Origin: Defluviicoccus sp.
GTDB taxonomy: Bacteria; Pseudomonadota; Alphaproteobacteria; MPNO01
Length of the DNA: 64,000 nucleotides
Direction: 5' to 3'
Assembly: GCA_028821395.1 (NCBI GenBank)
Contig: JAPPGP010000097.1
Location: forward strand, 1-64,000
A program made the translations under genes and the position numbers. This document shows positions 35,513-43,696 of this stretch, in pieces; within the stretch, counting starts at the first letter, position 1; every line of letters starts with the position of its first letter. Under the pieces are notes generated by a model, which saw nothing but the letters and a program-made list of their open reading frames with translations, made no database searches and had not been told where the DNA came from.

Positions 35513-36721
35513 TCACCCCCGCCCCCGCGCGATCCCGGCGACCGCGGCGGCGGTCAGCGCGGCGCCCATCGCGACGGCGGCGAATCCCCAGATCCAGGCC
35601 CCCGGGTCCTCGCGCCCGCCGGCCGCTTCGAGCGCCGTGCCGAAGGCGACCGGCCCGACCAGCGCGCCGGCGAAGCCGATAAAGGCGAAGACCCCCATCG
35701 TGGTGCCCTGGAGCCGGGGATCGGCGTTGAGCAGCGCGCCGGTCGTGACCGGCCCGGTGCGGCCGTAGTTGAGCACCGCGCAGGCGACCAGCAGCGCCAC
35801 CACCAGCCAGTAATCGAGCCCGACCGCCGCGCCGGTCGCGATGGCGACGGCGAAGGAGACCAGCGCGCTTCCGATCAGGACGGCGCGGATGCCGAAGCGC
35901 TCGCCGAGCTCCGAGAGGGCGACGGCGCCGGCGACCCCGATGAAGGCGATCCCCGCCGCAATCGTCGTCGGGGCGAGGAAGGCGGGCTCCTCGCCCGGGC
36001 GCTTCTGGAGGAAGACCAGGTAGGGGACCAGCCAGGTCCGCAGCCCCACCGATTCGAACAGCCCGCCGATATTGGCGAGCACATAGGCCATCACGTTGCG
36101 GTTGGCGAAGACCGGGCGAAGGTCGAACGGGCTGGGCGCGGTCCCCGCGTCGGGCGCCTGGCGGGGGAGGACGACGAGGATCGAGAGGAATGCGAGCACG
36201 AAGCCGAAACCCGCGACGACAAAGGCCCAGCGCCAGCCCCAGCCCGCCGCGGCCTCGCCGCCGACGATGAAGGAGAGCGCCGAGCCGATGGCGAATACCG
36301 AGGCGTAGTAGCCCGAGGCGCGCGAGCGCATGGCTTCGGGCACGTTGTCGCTCATCGCCTTCAGCCCCGGCATGTAGGTCCCGGCGAGCCCGACGCCCGC
36401 GAAGAAGCGCCAGAAGAGCGCCGACCAGAACCCGTCGGCGAGGCCGGCGAACCCGAACGAGGCCGCCGTCCCGATCAGCGCCGATGCGAGATAGATCCGC
36501 TTCGGGTCGATCCGGTCGGCGAGGGCCGACAACACCGGAACGGTGGCGACATAGCCCGCGAAGAAGATCCCGCCGAGCCAGCCCGCCTCGATATCGCTGA
36601 GCGACCACACCTCGATCAGCGTGGGCAGCAGCGCCGCGACCACCATGAAGGACAAGTTCACGCCGGTCAGCGCGAGGCAGAACGCCGCGACCAGGACGAC
36701 CGGCGAGACCGCTATCGCCAT
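35513..36721 (-). CDS. MFS transporter, second
   Basis: This 402-residue permease has about twelve helices and typical MFS features: SLSDIEAGWLGGIFFAGYVA, the first cytoplasmic loop LSALADRIDPKRIYLAS, and FAGVGLAGTYMPGLKAMSD in the antiporter-motif region. The second half has ANIGGLFESVGLRTWLVPYL. It is last in a tight minus-strand unit, alpha/beta hydrolase, RidA, MFS, with gaps of 5 and 21 bases, so the three probably handle one compound. The substrate is unknown; the gene differs clearly from the MFS at 24901. Confidence 0.88.
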   Translation of the reverse strand: MAIAVSPVVLVAAFCLALTGVNLSFMVVAALLPTLIEVWSLSDIEAGWLGGIFFAGYVATVPVLSALADRIDPKRIYLASALIGTAASFGFAGLADGFWSALFWRFFAGVGLAGTYMPGLKAMSDNVPEAMRSRASGYYASVFAIGSALSFIVGGEAAAGWGWRWAFVVAGFGFVLAFLSILVVLPRQAPDAGTAPSPFDLRPVFANRNVMAYVLANIGGLFESVGLRTWLVPYLVFLQKRPGEEPAFLAPTTIAAGIAFIGVAGAVALSELGERFGIRAVLIGSALVSFAVAIATGAAVGLDYWLVVALLVACAVLNYGRTGPVTTGALLNADPRLQGTTMGVFAFIGFAGALVGPVAFGTALEAAGGREDPGAWIWGFAAVAMGAALTAAAVAGIARGRG

Positions 36722-36742
36722 CCCGGAGAGGCCGGGGCGCGC

Positions 36743-37135
36743 TCAGTCGACGGCTTGCGCGGCCTTGATCTCGACCTCCACGACCATCTCCGGCTGGGCC
36801 AGCGCCGAGACGAAGAGCAGCGTTGAGGTCGGCTTGTGGTCGCCGAGGAACCGGTTGCGGATCGCCATATGGGCGTCCCGGTCCTCGACCCGGGTAAGGT
36901 ACTGGGTGACCATCACGATGTCCCGGACCCCCATCCCGTTGGCTTCGAGGATTTTCACGACATTGTTCCACGCCGCCTCGGTCTGCGCCTCGACGCCGTC
37001 CGGGATGGTGCCGTCGGGCAGCGTGCCGACCTGCCCCGCGACCACCAGCCAGCGCGCGTTGGGGGGGACCTCGATGGAATGGACGTAGTGGCGGAAGGGC
37101 GGGCAGACGCCCTCGGGATTCATCGCTTTGAACAT
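36743..37135 (-). CDS. RidA/YjgF-family protein, first copy
   Basis: This 130-residue protein of the RidA superfamily typically deaminates reactive enamine or imine intermediates; many members have other or unknown roles. Family features are the start NPEGVCPPFRHYVHSIEV, VVAGQVGTLPDGTIPDGVEAQTEAAWNN and the C-terminal VEVEIKAAQ. The Arg essential in true RidA is not evident at the usual place, so deaminase activity is uncertain. The ATG at 37135 starts five bases after the hydrolase stop. A hydrolase plus RidA pair recalls RutD/RutC of uracil breakdown, but other rut genes are absent here. Confidence 0.85.
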   Translation of the reverse strand: MFKAMNPEGVCPPFRHYVHSIEVPPNARWLVVAGQVGTLPDGTIPDGVEAQTEAAWNNVVKILEANGMGVRDIVMVTQYLTRVEDRDAHMAIRNRFLGDHKPTSTLLFVSALAQPEMVVEVEIKAAQAVD

Positions 37136-37140
37136 GCGTC

Positions 37141-37941
37141 CTATCCTTGAATTTCGTTGAGGAATGCAGTCATGGCGTCGTCGAAGGCGCCGGGGTTGGC
37201 GACGGTGCAGATGTGGCCGGCGCCGGGCAGCGAGACATGCCTGGCGTCCGGCATGGCGTCGGCCATGGCTTGCATCACCTCCGCGGGCGCGCCCACATGG
37301 TCCTCGGCACCGGAAACCAGCAGCGCCGGCACGCCGATCGCCGGCAGCCCCGCCGTATAGTCCATCGTCAGCAGCGCCGCGATGCAGCCGAGATAGCCGT
37401 CGACCGACGTCTTCAGGATCATCCGGCGGATCTTCTCCATGACCTCCGGGTTCGCCGCGCGGAACGCCTCGGGGAACCAGCGCTCCGCCGTGGTGTCCGC
37501 GATGGCGGCGATCCCGCCCGCCCGGGCGCGTTCCATCATCGGCGGCCAGATCGCGCGGTATTGCGGGACCGGCTCGGAGCGGCAGGCGACCGGGACCAGC
37601 GCGTCCAGCCGGCCGCCATGCCGGATCGCGAGGCCGAGCGCGACCACCCCGCCGAGCCCGAGACCGACCAGGGTGGAGCGCTCGATGCCGAGCGCGTCCC
37701 ACAGCCCGACGATGTCGCCGATCAGCATGTCCAGCGTGTAGGGCGGGGGCGTCGCCTCGCTGTCGCCGTGGCCGCGCGTGTCGAAGCGCAGCAGGCGATG
37801 GGTCGCGCCCAACGCCGCGACATGTGCATCCCACATGGTGAGGTCGTTGGTCATTCCCGTGGTGAAGGTGATCCACGGCGCGCCGTCCGGCCCGTCGATC
37901 CGGTAGTTGAGGCCGATGTCGCCGACCCGGGCGATTGGCAT
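37141..37941 (-). CDS. Alpha/beta hydrolase-fold protein lacking the nucleophile
   Basis: This 266-residue protein resembles 3-oxoadipate enol-lactonase and related hydrolases: LRFDTRGHGDSEATPPPYTLDM, VSGAEDHVGAP (acid Asp214) and LPGAGHICTVANP (His243). The nucleophile elbow reads LVGLGLGGVV, so residue 95, normally Ser in G-x-S-x-G, is Gly. The codon is GGG at complement 37657-37659. It should not work as a classical serine hydrolase unless another residue substitutes or this is a recent mutation. It heads the unit with RidA and MFS genes. The ATG at 37941 begins the homology. Confidence 0.87.
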   Translation of the reverse strand: MPIARVGDIGLNYRIDGPDGAPWITFTTGMTNDLTMWDAHVAALGATHRLLRFDTRGHGDSEATPPPYTLDMLIGDIVGLWDALGIERSTLVGLGLGGVVALGLAIRHGGRLDALVPVACRSEPVPQYRAIWPPMMERARAGGIAAIADTTAERWFPEAFRAANPEVMEKIRRMILKTSVDGYLGCIAALLTMDYTAGLPAIGVPALLVSGAEDHVGAPAEVMQAMADAMPDARHVSLPGAGHICTVANPGAFDDAMTAFLNEIQG

Positions 37942-38019
37942 GGCGCGCTCCCGCTTTGTCCGGGGCGATCTTAGCGCGGTATTCTGGGTCGTTGCGAACC
38001 CCTGGAGGAGGAGAGGCGC

Positions 38020-38775
38020 ATGAGCCGGCGCGAGCTGGAGTCGAAGGCGGCCATCGTCACCGGCAGCGTGCGCGGCATCGGCCGCGCGATCGCGCTCGCC
38101 TTCGCGGATGCCGGGGCCTCGGTGACGGTGAATGGCAGGCGGTCTGCCGAGGCGGCCCGCGAGATCGCGGGCGAGATCGAGGCCGCGGGCGGCAGGGCGC
38201 GAATCCACCTCGCCGATGTCAGCGACCCCGACCAGGCGCAAGGGCTGGTCGAGGAGACCGTCGCCGCCTTCGGCCGGCTCGACATCCTGGTCAACAACGT
38301 GTCCCACCGGATCGCCAGGCCGGTCGGCGAGACGAGCTACGAGGAGTGGCGCGACGTGCAGGCCAACACGGTCGATTCGGCCTTCCTCTGCATCCGCAGC
38401 GCGGTCCCCCACCTGATCGCCGCCGGCGGCGGGTCGATCGTCAATATCGGCGGGGTGTCCGGCCATCGCGGGGTAAAGAACCGCGCCGCCGTCGCCGCCG
38501 CCAAGGCGGGGCTCGCCGGGATGACCGCGGCGCTCGCCGTCGAGCTCGCGCCTGACAACATCAACGTCAACTGCGTCTCCCCCGGCAGCATCGACAACTA
38601 CGAGGCGTCCGGCCACGTGCCGGCGCATTTCAGGGACAACCCGATCCCGATGGGGCGGATGGGCACCGTGCGGGAGATCGCCGCCATGGTGCGGCATCTC
38701 TGCGGGCCGGAAGGCCGCTACGTCGCCGGCCAGACCATCCATGTCTGCGGCGCGTGGAACGTGTCTATCGCCTGA
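38020..38775 (+). CDS. Short-chain dehydrogenase/reductase-like protein with degenerate active site
   Basis: Classical SDR fold, 251 residues. The cofactor motif TGSVRGIG (residues 14-21) and NNVS (92-95) are intact, as are Lys162 and the NVNCVSPGSID segment. The catalytic Tyr of YxxxK should be at 158, but the sequence is AAVAAAK with Val there. The usual catalytic Ser near 145 is Gly (VNIGGVSG). The protein may bind nucleotide without ordinary dehydrogenase activity. GGAGGAGGAG precedes the ATG. It is divergent from the hydrolase-RidA-MFS unit and convergent with the next RidA gene, whose stop lies 4 bases away. Confidence 0.88.
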   Translation: MSRRELESKAAIVTGSVRGIGRAIALAFADAGASVTVNGRRSAEAAREIAGEIEAAGGRARIHLADVSDPDQAQGLVEETVAAFGRLDILVNNVSHRIARPVGETSYEEWRDVQANTVDSAFLCIRSAVPHLIAAGGGSIVNIGGVSGHRGVKNRAAVAAAKAGLAGMTAALAVELAPDNINVNCVSPGSIDNYEASGHVPAHFRDNPIPMGRMGTVREIAAMVRHLCGPEGRYVAGQTIHVCGAWNVSIA

Positions 38776-38779
38776 TTGC

Positions 38780-39172
38780 TCAGTCGGGGATGAACGCCAC
38801 CGCCTCGATCTCGACCAGCCATTCCGGATCGACCAGGGAAGCCACCGCGACCTGCGTGCTGGCCGGGTAGGGCTCCTTGAAGGTCTCGGTGCGGACCCGG
38901 TTGATCTCGTCGCGGTAGCGGATGTCGGCGGCGAAGACGGTGATCTTGACGACGTCGTCGAGCGACCCGCCGGCTTCGGCCAGCACCGCCGCGATATTGG
39001 CGAACACCTGGCGGGTCTGGCCGGCCACGTCGCCCTTGCACACCGTGCTGCCGTTCTCGTCCCAGGGGATCTGGCCGGCGACGAACACCGCCCTGCCGCC
39101 GGACACCTCCCAGCCCGGGCTGTAGCTGCCCTTGGCCTGGACGGTCGCGGGTTTGAGCACGCGTTTCGCCAT
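38780..39172 (-). CDS. RidA/YjgF-family protein, second copy
   Basis: This 130-residue RidA superfamily member includes the segments SPGWEVSGGRAVFVAGQIPWDENG, GDVAGQTRQVFANIAAVLAEAGG, KITVFAADIRYRDEINRVR and the end WLVEIEAVAFIPD. The Arg in the INRVRTETF region and the C-terminal Glu match conserved positions in the superfamily, but substrate preference is unknown. The start at 39172 has GGGAG upstream. It lies 37 bases downstream of the glyoxalase gene on the same strand, suggesting co-transcription in a small-metabolite detoxification unit. Confidence 0.87.
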   Translation of the reverse strand: MAKRVLKPATVQAKGSYSPGWEVSGGRAVFVAGQIPWDENGSTVCKGDVAGQTRQVFANIAAVLAEAGGSLDDVVKITVFAADIRYRDEINRVRTETFKEPYPASTQVAVASLVDPEWLVEIEAVAFIPD

Positions 39173-39209
39173 GATCGGTCTCCCTGGTTGGTTGCCGCCC
39201 GGCGCGCGT

Positions 39210-39611
39210 TCAGATCTCGCGCGAGGAGGTCTCGACCAACTCGATCTTGTAGCCGTCCGGATCCTCGACGAATGCGATCACCGTGGTCCCGCCCTTCACC
39301 GGCCCCGGCTCGCGGGTGATGTTGCCGCCGGCGGCCCGGATTCGCTCGCAGGTATCGGCGACGCTGTCCACCCCGAGCGCGATATGGCCATAGGCGGTGC
39401 CGAGGTCGTAGTCCGAGACGCCGTGGTTGTAGGTCAGCTCTAGCTCGGCCTCGCCGTTCTTGTTGCCGCCGCCGAATCCGAGGAAGGCATTGGTGTATTT
39501 CTGCGCCGGCCGCTCGGCGGTGCGCAGGAGCTCCATGCCCAGCACCCCGGTGTAGAAATCGATGGAGCGCTGCAGGTCGCCGACCCGGAGCATGGTGTGC
39601 AGGAGGTTCAT
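39210..39611 (-). CDS. gloA: Lactoylglutathione lyase (glyoxalase I)
   Basis: Isomerises the hemithioacetal of methylglyoxal and glutathione to S-lactoylglutathione. The 133-residue length matches the bacterial Ni-dependent class. Metal ligands are His5 ([11 protein letters not shown]), Glu in [10 protein letters not shown], His in [11 protein letters not shown] and Glu in DGYKIELVE. The N-terminal [23 protein letters not shown] is the family signature. The start has GGAGAAGG upstream. It is followed on the same strand by a RidA gene. Confidence 0.95.
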   Translation of the reverse strand: MNLLHTMLRVGDLQRSIDFYTGVLGMELLRTAERPAQKYTNAFLGFGGGNKNGEAELELTYNHGVSDYDLGTAYGHIALGVDSVADTCERIRAAGGNITREPGPVKGGTTVIAFVEDPDGYKIELVETSSREI

Positions 39612-39682
39612 GGTCCTTCTCCGTCTCGCGTCGGGATGAGTTCGCCGACCGCCTTATACCAGACGGTCAGCCTCGCGGGGCG

Positions 39683-41383
39683 TCAGTGGGTGTCGAAAAC
39701 CGCCTGGTACCGGGCCAGCGCGTCGCGGATGGCGGCGAGCTCCGCCGCCGTCGGGTTGTCGGGATCGGCGGCCGGCGGCAGGGAGCCGAAGCGCAGCAGG
39801 CAGGCCATCAGCAGGAGCCGCGCCTTGGTCGCCGTCAAATTGGCGCCCGAGACCTGGTAGTCGCTGTAATCCGCGAACCCCTGGGTGTGGCCGCGCCCGA
39901 CCCGGACCACGGGCAAGCCGCAGGCGGTCGCCCTGAGCAGCACCGAGTGCCGCGCGGCCGACGTGTTGAGGCCGTAGGGCACCAGCCCCTCGACCACGAA
40001 GCCGGCGAGCCGGCCGAGCGACAGCTTGTGCTCCACCGATTGCGCGAGGTCCTTCTCCAGCGCCGGGTCGTCGCCGATCTCCAGCCCGGCATAGCAGCCG
40101 TTCTTCTCGATCGAGACCACCGGGATGGCGTCGGCGAGCAGCTTGCCGTCGGCGTCCTTGACCGCGATGTCGAAGCGCTCGATGCCCCCGTCCGGGCCCG
40201 CCCGGACCGCGGTCGTCGCGGCGGGCAGGCGGCTCAGATTCACCTCCGAGCCGAAGGTGTGCCGGTAGACCGGCAGGTAGGTCAGCATGAAGCGGCCGGT
40301 ATAGTGGACCTGGCCGACGATCCCGCCATGCCCGCCGGTTGCGACATAGCCGCCCGGCCGGGCGTCGACCTTGGCGACCTCGCGGGCCGCGAACACCTGT
40401 TGTTCCTGGATGACCACCGCGCCGCAGCGGTCGCGCCCGTCGGCGTCGGCCCAGACGCGGGATGCGATATAGCGCACGCAGTCGACGATGTTGGCCGGGC
40501 CGTCATTGCTGATCTGGCCCTGCGGGCGCTGGGCGGCAACGCCGCAGATCGGCTTCTCCGTGTCGATCAGGAGGTTGAACCAGTAGGCGCTGTCCTCGAC
40601 GTCGGGGCTGCCCTGGGTCCAGATCACCCCGGCATAGGCGTCGTCCGACACCAGCGCCTGCATGTCGTTGGTCGCCTTGGCGAGCGTCGGGCGGGGCGGC
40701 GGCGCGGTCAGGTGATAGGGCTTGTAGGGAAAGAAGTCCCGGCCCCGGCGCTCCGCCGGAATGTCGCCTTCGCCGGTGTCCGGGCGTTCGGCCTCGGCCA
40801 GGCCGCCGCGGTAGCCGCCGGGCGGAACGCCGCGATGGAAATCGACATCGGCCAGCGCCGAGATCGCGCTGGCGATCCCGGCGTCGTCGACCATCAGGCG
40901 GTCGATTTCCTCGAAGCTGCGCGAGCCGTCGGGATAGAACCCCTGGCGCGCCTCCTCGTCCGCTCCGCCGGGCGTCGCGCATTCCTCCTCCCAGGCCGCG
41001 CCGTCCGCCTGGCGCGCCATGTAGGGCAGCGGGTAGAGCCCGTCCTCGGGCAGCATCTCGATCTCGTAGACCGGCTTGTCGTCGGGCGAGCGCCGTTCCG
41101 GGCTGAACGCCCCGTCGGCGCCGACATAGCCGTCCGGCGGGGCGTAGAGCGCCGCCGAGTCCGCCTCCAGCGGGTGGGCGGAGAACTGCTCGACATAGAC
41201 TTTGGCCGGGGCGGCCAGGCGCTGGCCGCGCAGCGCGTCATAGGGCAGCGGCGCGCCGTTCACCCCGCTCAACAGCTTCAGGCCGTGCTTCCGCCTCGCC
41301 TTGTTCGAGGTCACCAGCGGCGGAGTGTTCTGGATCGTCGCCGTCGGTCCCGCCAGATGCGCGATGCGCACTTTCTCGGCCAT
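39683..41383 (-). CDS. Asparaginase/glutaminase-like amidohydrolase, large form
   Basis: This 566-residue protein has dispersed asparaginase-type motifs. An N-terminal LAGPTATIQNTPPLVTSNKAR sits where asparaginases have GGTI. A central IWTQGSPDVEDSAYWFNLLI resembles the THGTDTMEETAYFL motif with the Thr-Asp pair altered. It is followed by PICGVAAQRPQGQISNDG, like TGAMRP. The C-terminal domain has LPVVRVGRGHTQGF. At about 566 residues it is far longer than L-asparaginase (about 330). AGGGAGAGAG precedes the ATG at 41383. It is divergent from the amide-type ABC transporter by 168 bases, which fits a role in amide nitrogen use. The true substrate is unknown. Confidence 0.7.
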   Translation of the reverse strand: MAEKVRIAHLAGPTATIQNTPPLVTSNKARRKHGLKLLSGVNGAPLPYDALRGQRLAAPAKVYVEQFSAHPLEADSAALYAPPDGYVGADGAFSPERRSPDDKPVYEIEMLPEDGLYPLPYMARQADGAAWEEECATPGGADEEARQGFYPDGSRSFEEIDRLMVDDAGIASAISALADVDFHRGVPPGGYRGGLAEAERPDTGEGDIPAERRGRDFFPYKPYHLTAPPPRPTLAKATNDMQALVSDDAYAGVIWTQGSPDVEDSAYWFNLLIDTEKPICGVAAQRPQGQISNDGPANIVDCVRYIASRVWADADGRDRCGAVVIQEQQVFAAREVAKVDARPGGYVATGGHGGIVGQVHYTGRFMLTYLPVYRHTFGSEVNLSRLPAATTAVRAGPDGGIERFDIAVKDADGKLLADAIPVVSIEKNGCYAGLEIGDDPALEKDLAQSVEHKLSLGRLAGFVVEGLVPYGLNTSAARHSVLLRATACGLPVVRVGRGHTQGFADYSDYQVSGANLTATKARLLLMACLLRFGSLPPAADPDNPTAAELAAIRDALARYQAVFDTH

Positions 41384-41551
41384 GGTCTCTCTCCCTGTCC
41401 TTTCCCAGGAGTCTATTTGGCGCCCGCGCACTCAGGCAACCGCGAGTCGAGCAGCCTTGTCGCCCGGAAACCGGGTTGCTACCGTCTTGCCACGCCAATC
41501 GGGGCGCCGTGCGACCCGCCCGAGCAATGCGGGCGAACCGGAGGGAGGACC

Positions 41552-42790
41552 ATGACCGTCAAACGCCGTTCGTTCATCAAGACATCCGCCGCGGGGGCCG
41601 CGGCGCTCGCCGCCGGGCCGTATTTCTGGCCGAAAGGGGTCTCGGCCGCCGACACCATCAAGGGCGGCGCGATCTACGACCTGTCCGGCGATCTGCAGCT
41701 GTTCGGCAAGAACCAGTGGGCCTGCGCCGAGATGGCGATCGACGAGATAAACGCCGCCGGCGGCGTGCTCGGCAAGAAGCTCGAGGTCAAGACCTACGAC
41801 TCGCAGTCGCAGATGCAGGCCTACAACCAGTACGCCCGCCAGATGGTGCTGCGCGACCGGGTGGCGGTGGTCCAGGGCGGGCTGACCAGCTCCTCCCGCG
41901 AGGTCATCCGGCCGATCCTGCACAAGCTCAAGACGCTCTACTTCTACAACACCAACTACGAAGGCGGGGTGTGCGACCGCAACTTCTTCGCCACCGGCGC
42001 GACGCCGGGCGGCTATGTCGATCTGCTCTCGGGCGAGGCGATGAAGCGCTGGGGCAAGTCGGTCTACATCATGGCCGCCGACTACAATTACGGCCAGATC
42101 ACCGCCAAGTGGATCCAGAAGGCGGTCAAGGACGCCGGCGGCAAGGTGGTGGGCGAGGAGTTCTTCCCGCTGACCGTCAACCAGTTCGGCCCGACCATCA
42201 GCAAGATCCAGGCGGCCAAGCCCGACTTCGTGATGAACGTCTTCGTCGGCCCGGCGCATGCCTCGTTCTACGGCCAGTGGGCATCGGCCGGCATGAACAA
42301 GCGCATCCCGATGGTGTCGACGACGTTCGGCGCGGCCGGCGAGGTGGTGCGCATGCCGCCCGAGATCGCCGATGGCATCATGACCTGCTACTCCTACTAC
42401 GAGGACCTCGACATCCCGTTCAACAAGAAGTGGCTGGCCGAGTTCCGCAAGCGCAACGGCACCGATTACGGCTATCTCACCGACGTGCCGCCGAAGGACT
42501 GGTATGGCTGGATCTTCTGGGCCAAGGCGGTCAACCAGGCCGGCACCACCAAGCGCGAGAAGGTTATCGAGGTGCTGGAAGGCGGGCTCACCGTCGACGG
42601 GCCGGGCGGTCCGCTCACCATGGACGCCAAGACCCATCACTGCACGATGGACATGTATATCGGCCAGGCGAAGGGCGGGAAGTTCGAGATCCAGAAGAAG
42701 GTGGCCCAGGTGCCGCCGACCAATACCGGCAACCAGTGCGACCTGATCGCGAGGCCCGACACCAATATCATGTACGAGCCCAAGATCTGA
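41552..42790 (+). CDS. ABC transporter substrate-binding protein, amide/urea type (UrtA/AmiC-like), Tat-exported
   Basis: Periplasmic binding protein of 412 residues. The twin-arginine signal reads VKRRSFIKTSAAGAAALAAG. The mature protein has ALDSGDLQLFG-type start features (IYDLSGDLQLFGKNQWACAE), ARQMVLRDRVAVVQGGLTSSS and YNTNYEGGVCDRNFF; the NYEGGVCDRN stretch is typical of urea- and short-amide-binding proteins. GGAGGGAGGA precedes the ATG at 41552. It begins a five-gene transporter followed by an amidase gene, so the ligand is probably urea or a small amide. Confidence 0.9.
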   Translation: MTVKRRSFIKTSAAGAAALAAGPYFWPKGVSAADTIKGGAIYDLSGDLQLFGKNQWACAEMAIDEINAAGGVLGKKLEVKTYDSQSQMQAYNQYARQMVLRDRVAVVQGGLTSSSREVIRPILHKLKTLYFYNTNYEGGVCDRNFFATGATPGGYVDLLSGEAMKRWGKSVYIMAADYNYGQITAKWIQKAVKDAGGKVVGEEFFPLTVNQFGPTISKIQAAKPDFVMNVFVGPAHASFYGQWASAGMNKRIPMVSTTFGAAGEVVRMPPEIADGIMTCYSYYEDLDIPFNKKWLAEFRKRNGTDYGYLTDVPPKDWYGWIFWAKAVNQAGTTKREKVIEVLEGGLTVDGPGGPLTMDAKTHHCTMDMYIGQAKGGKFEIQKKVAQVPPTNTGNQCDLIARPDTNIMYEPKI

Positions 42791-42829
42791 CCGGGAAGGG
42801 GGCGGGATTGCAGCCGTAACGGGCCTCAC

Positions 42830-43696
42830 ATGGACCTTGCGGTCGTCGTCGTCATCCAGATTCTCTACGCGGTCGCCAGCCTGGCGCTGATCAGCATCGG
42901 GCTGGCGATCATTTTCGGCATGATGGGCGTGATCAACTTCGCCCATGGCGAGTTCCTGATGATGGGCGGCTACGCCTTCATCCTGAGCTACAACGCGGGC
43001 GTCAATTTCTGGATCGCGATGCTGGTCGTGGCCCCGCTGGCGGTCACCGTCATCGGGGTGGCGGTCGAACGGCTGATCATCCGCCATCTCTACGGCCGGG
43101 TGATCGAGACCGTGCTCGCGACCTGGGGGCTCAGCCTGTTCCTGATCGGGCTCGCCGCGACCGTGCTCGGCTATCACCAGAAGGGGGTGACGCCGCCCTT
43201 CGGGACGATCCGCATCGGCGCCTACCAGGAGGGCGGCTACACCTTCTTCGTCATCCTGGTGACGCTGGCGCTGATGGCGGCGCTCTATGCCGGGTTCAAG
43301 TACACGCGCTGGGGGCTGATCGCGCGCGGCACGATGCAGAACGCGGCGATGGCGTCGGGCATCGGCGTCAATGTCGATCGGGTCTACGCCACCACCTTCG
43401 GGATCGGCGCGGGGCTGAGCGGGCTGGCCGGCGCGATCCTCGCTCCGATCGCCGGCGTGCTGCCCGAGATCGGCGTCACCTACGTGGTCAAGGCCTTCAT
43501 CACCGTGATCGGCGGCGGGGCGGTGGCGCTCGCCGGCACCGGGGCCGCCGCCTCGCTGTTCGGCGCCGTCAGCCAGGCGGTCACCTTCCTCAGCCGCCCG
43601 GTGGTCGGCGAGGTCGCGCTGCTGGTCGTCGCCATCGTGCTGCTGCGCCTGCTGCCGCTCGGCATCACCGGGCGCTATTTCCGGCGCGGGCTGTGA
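42830..43696 (+). CDS. Branched-chain/urea-type ABC transporter permease (LivH/UrtB-like)
   Basis: Inner-membrane permease of 288 residues with about eight helices. GLAIIFGMMGVINFAHGEFLMMGGY is the LivH/UrtB signature, and the helical core continues with VERLIIRHLYGRVIETVLATWGL and AMASGIGVNVDRVYATTFGIG. It follows the binding-protein gene after 39 bases and is coupled to the second permease, whose GTG overlaps its TGA. It should form half of the channel of the amide/urea importer. Confidence 0.93.
   Translation: MDLAVVVVIQILYAVASLALISIGLAIIFGMMGVINFAHGEFLMMGGYAFILSYNAGVNFWIAMLVVAPLAVTVIGVAVERLIIRHLYGRVIETVLATWGLSLFLIGLAATVLGYHQKGVTPPFGTIRIGAYQEGGYTFFVILVTLALMAALYAGFKYTRWGLIARGTMQNAAMASGIGVNVDRVYATTFGIGAGLSGLAGAILAPIAGVLPEIGVTYVVKAFITVIGGGAVALAGTGAAASLFGAVSQAVTFLSRPVVGEVALLVVAIVLLRLLPLGITGRYFRRGL

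Noticed and set aside
36743-37941. A RutC/RutD pair of the Rut uracil pathway
   Set aside because: RidA plus alpha/beta hydrolase looks similar, but rutA, rutB and rutF are absent, the hydrolase lacks its nucleophile, and a complete reductive pathway is already present.
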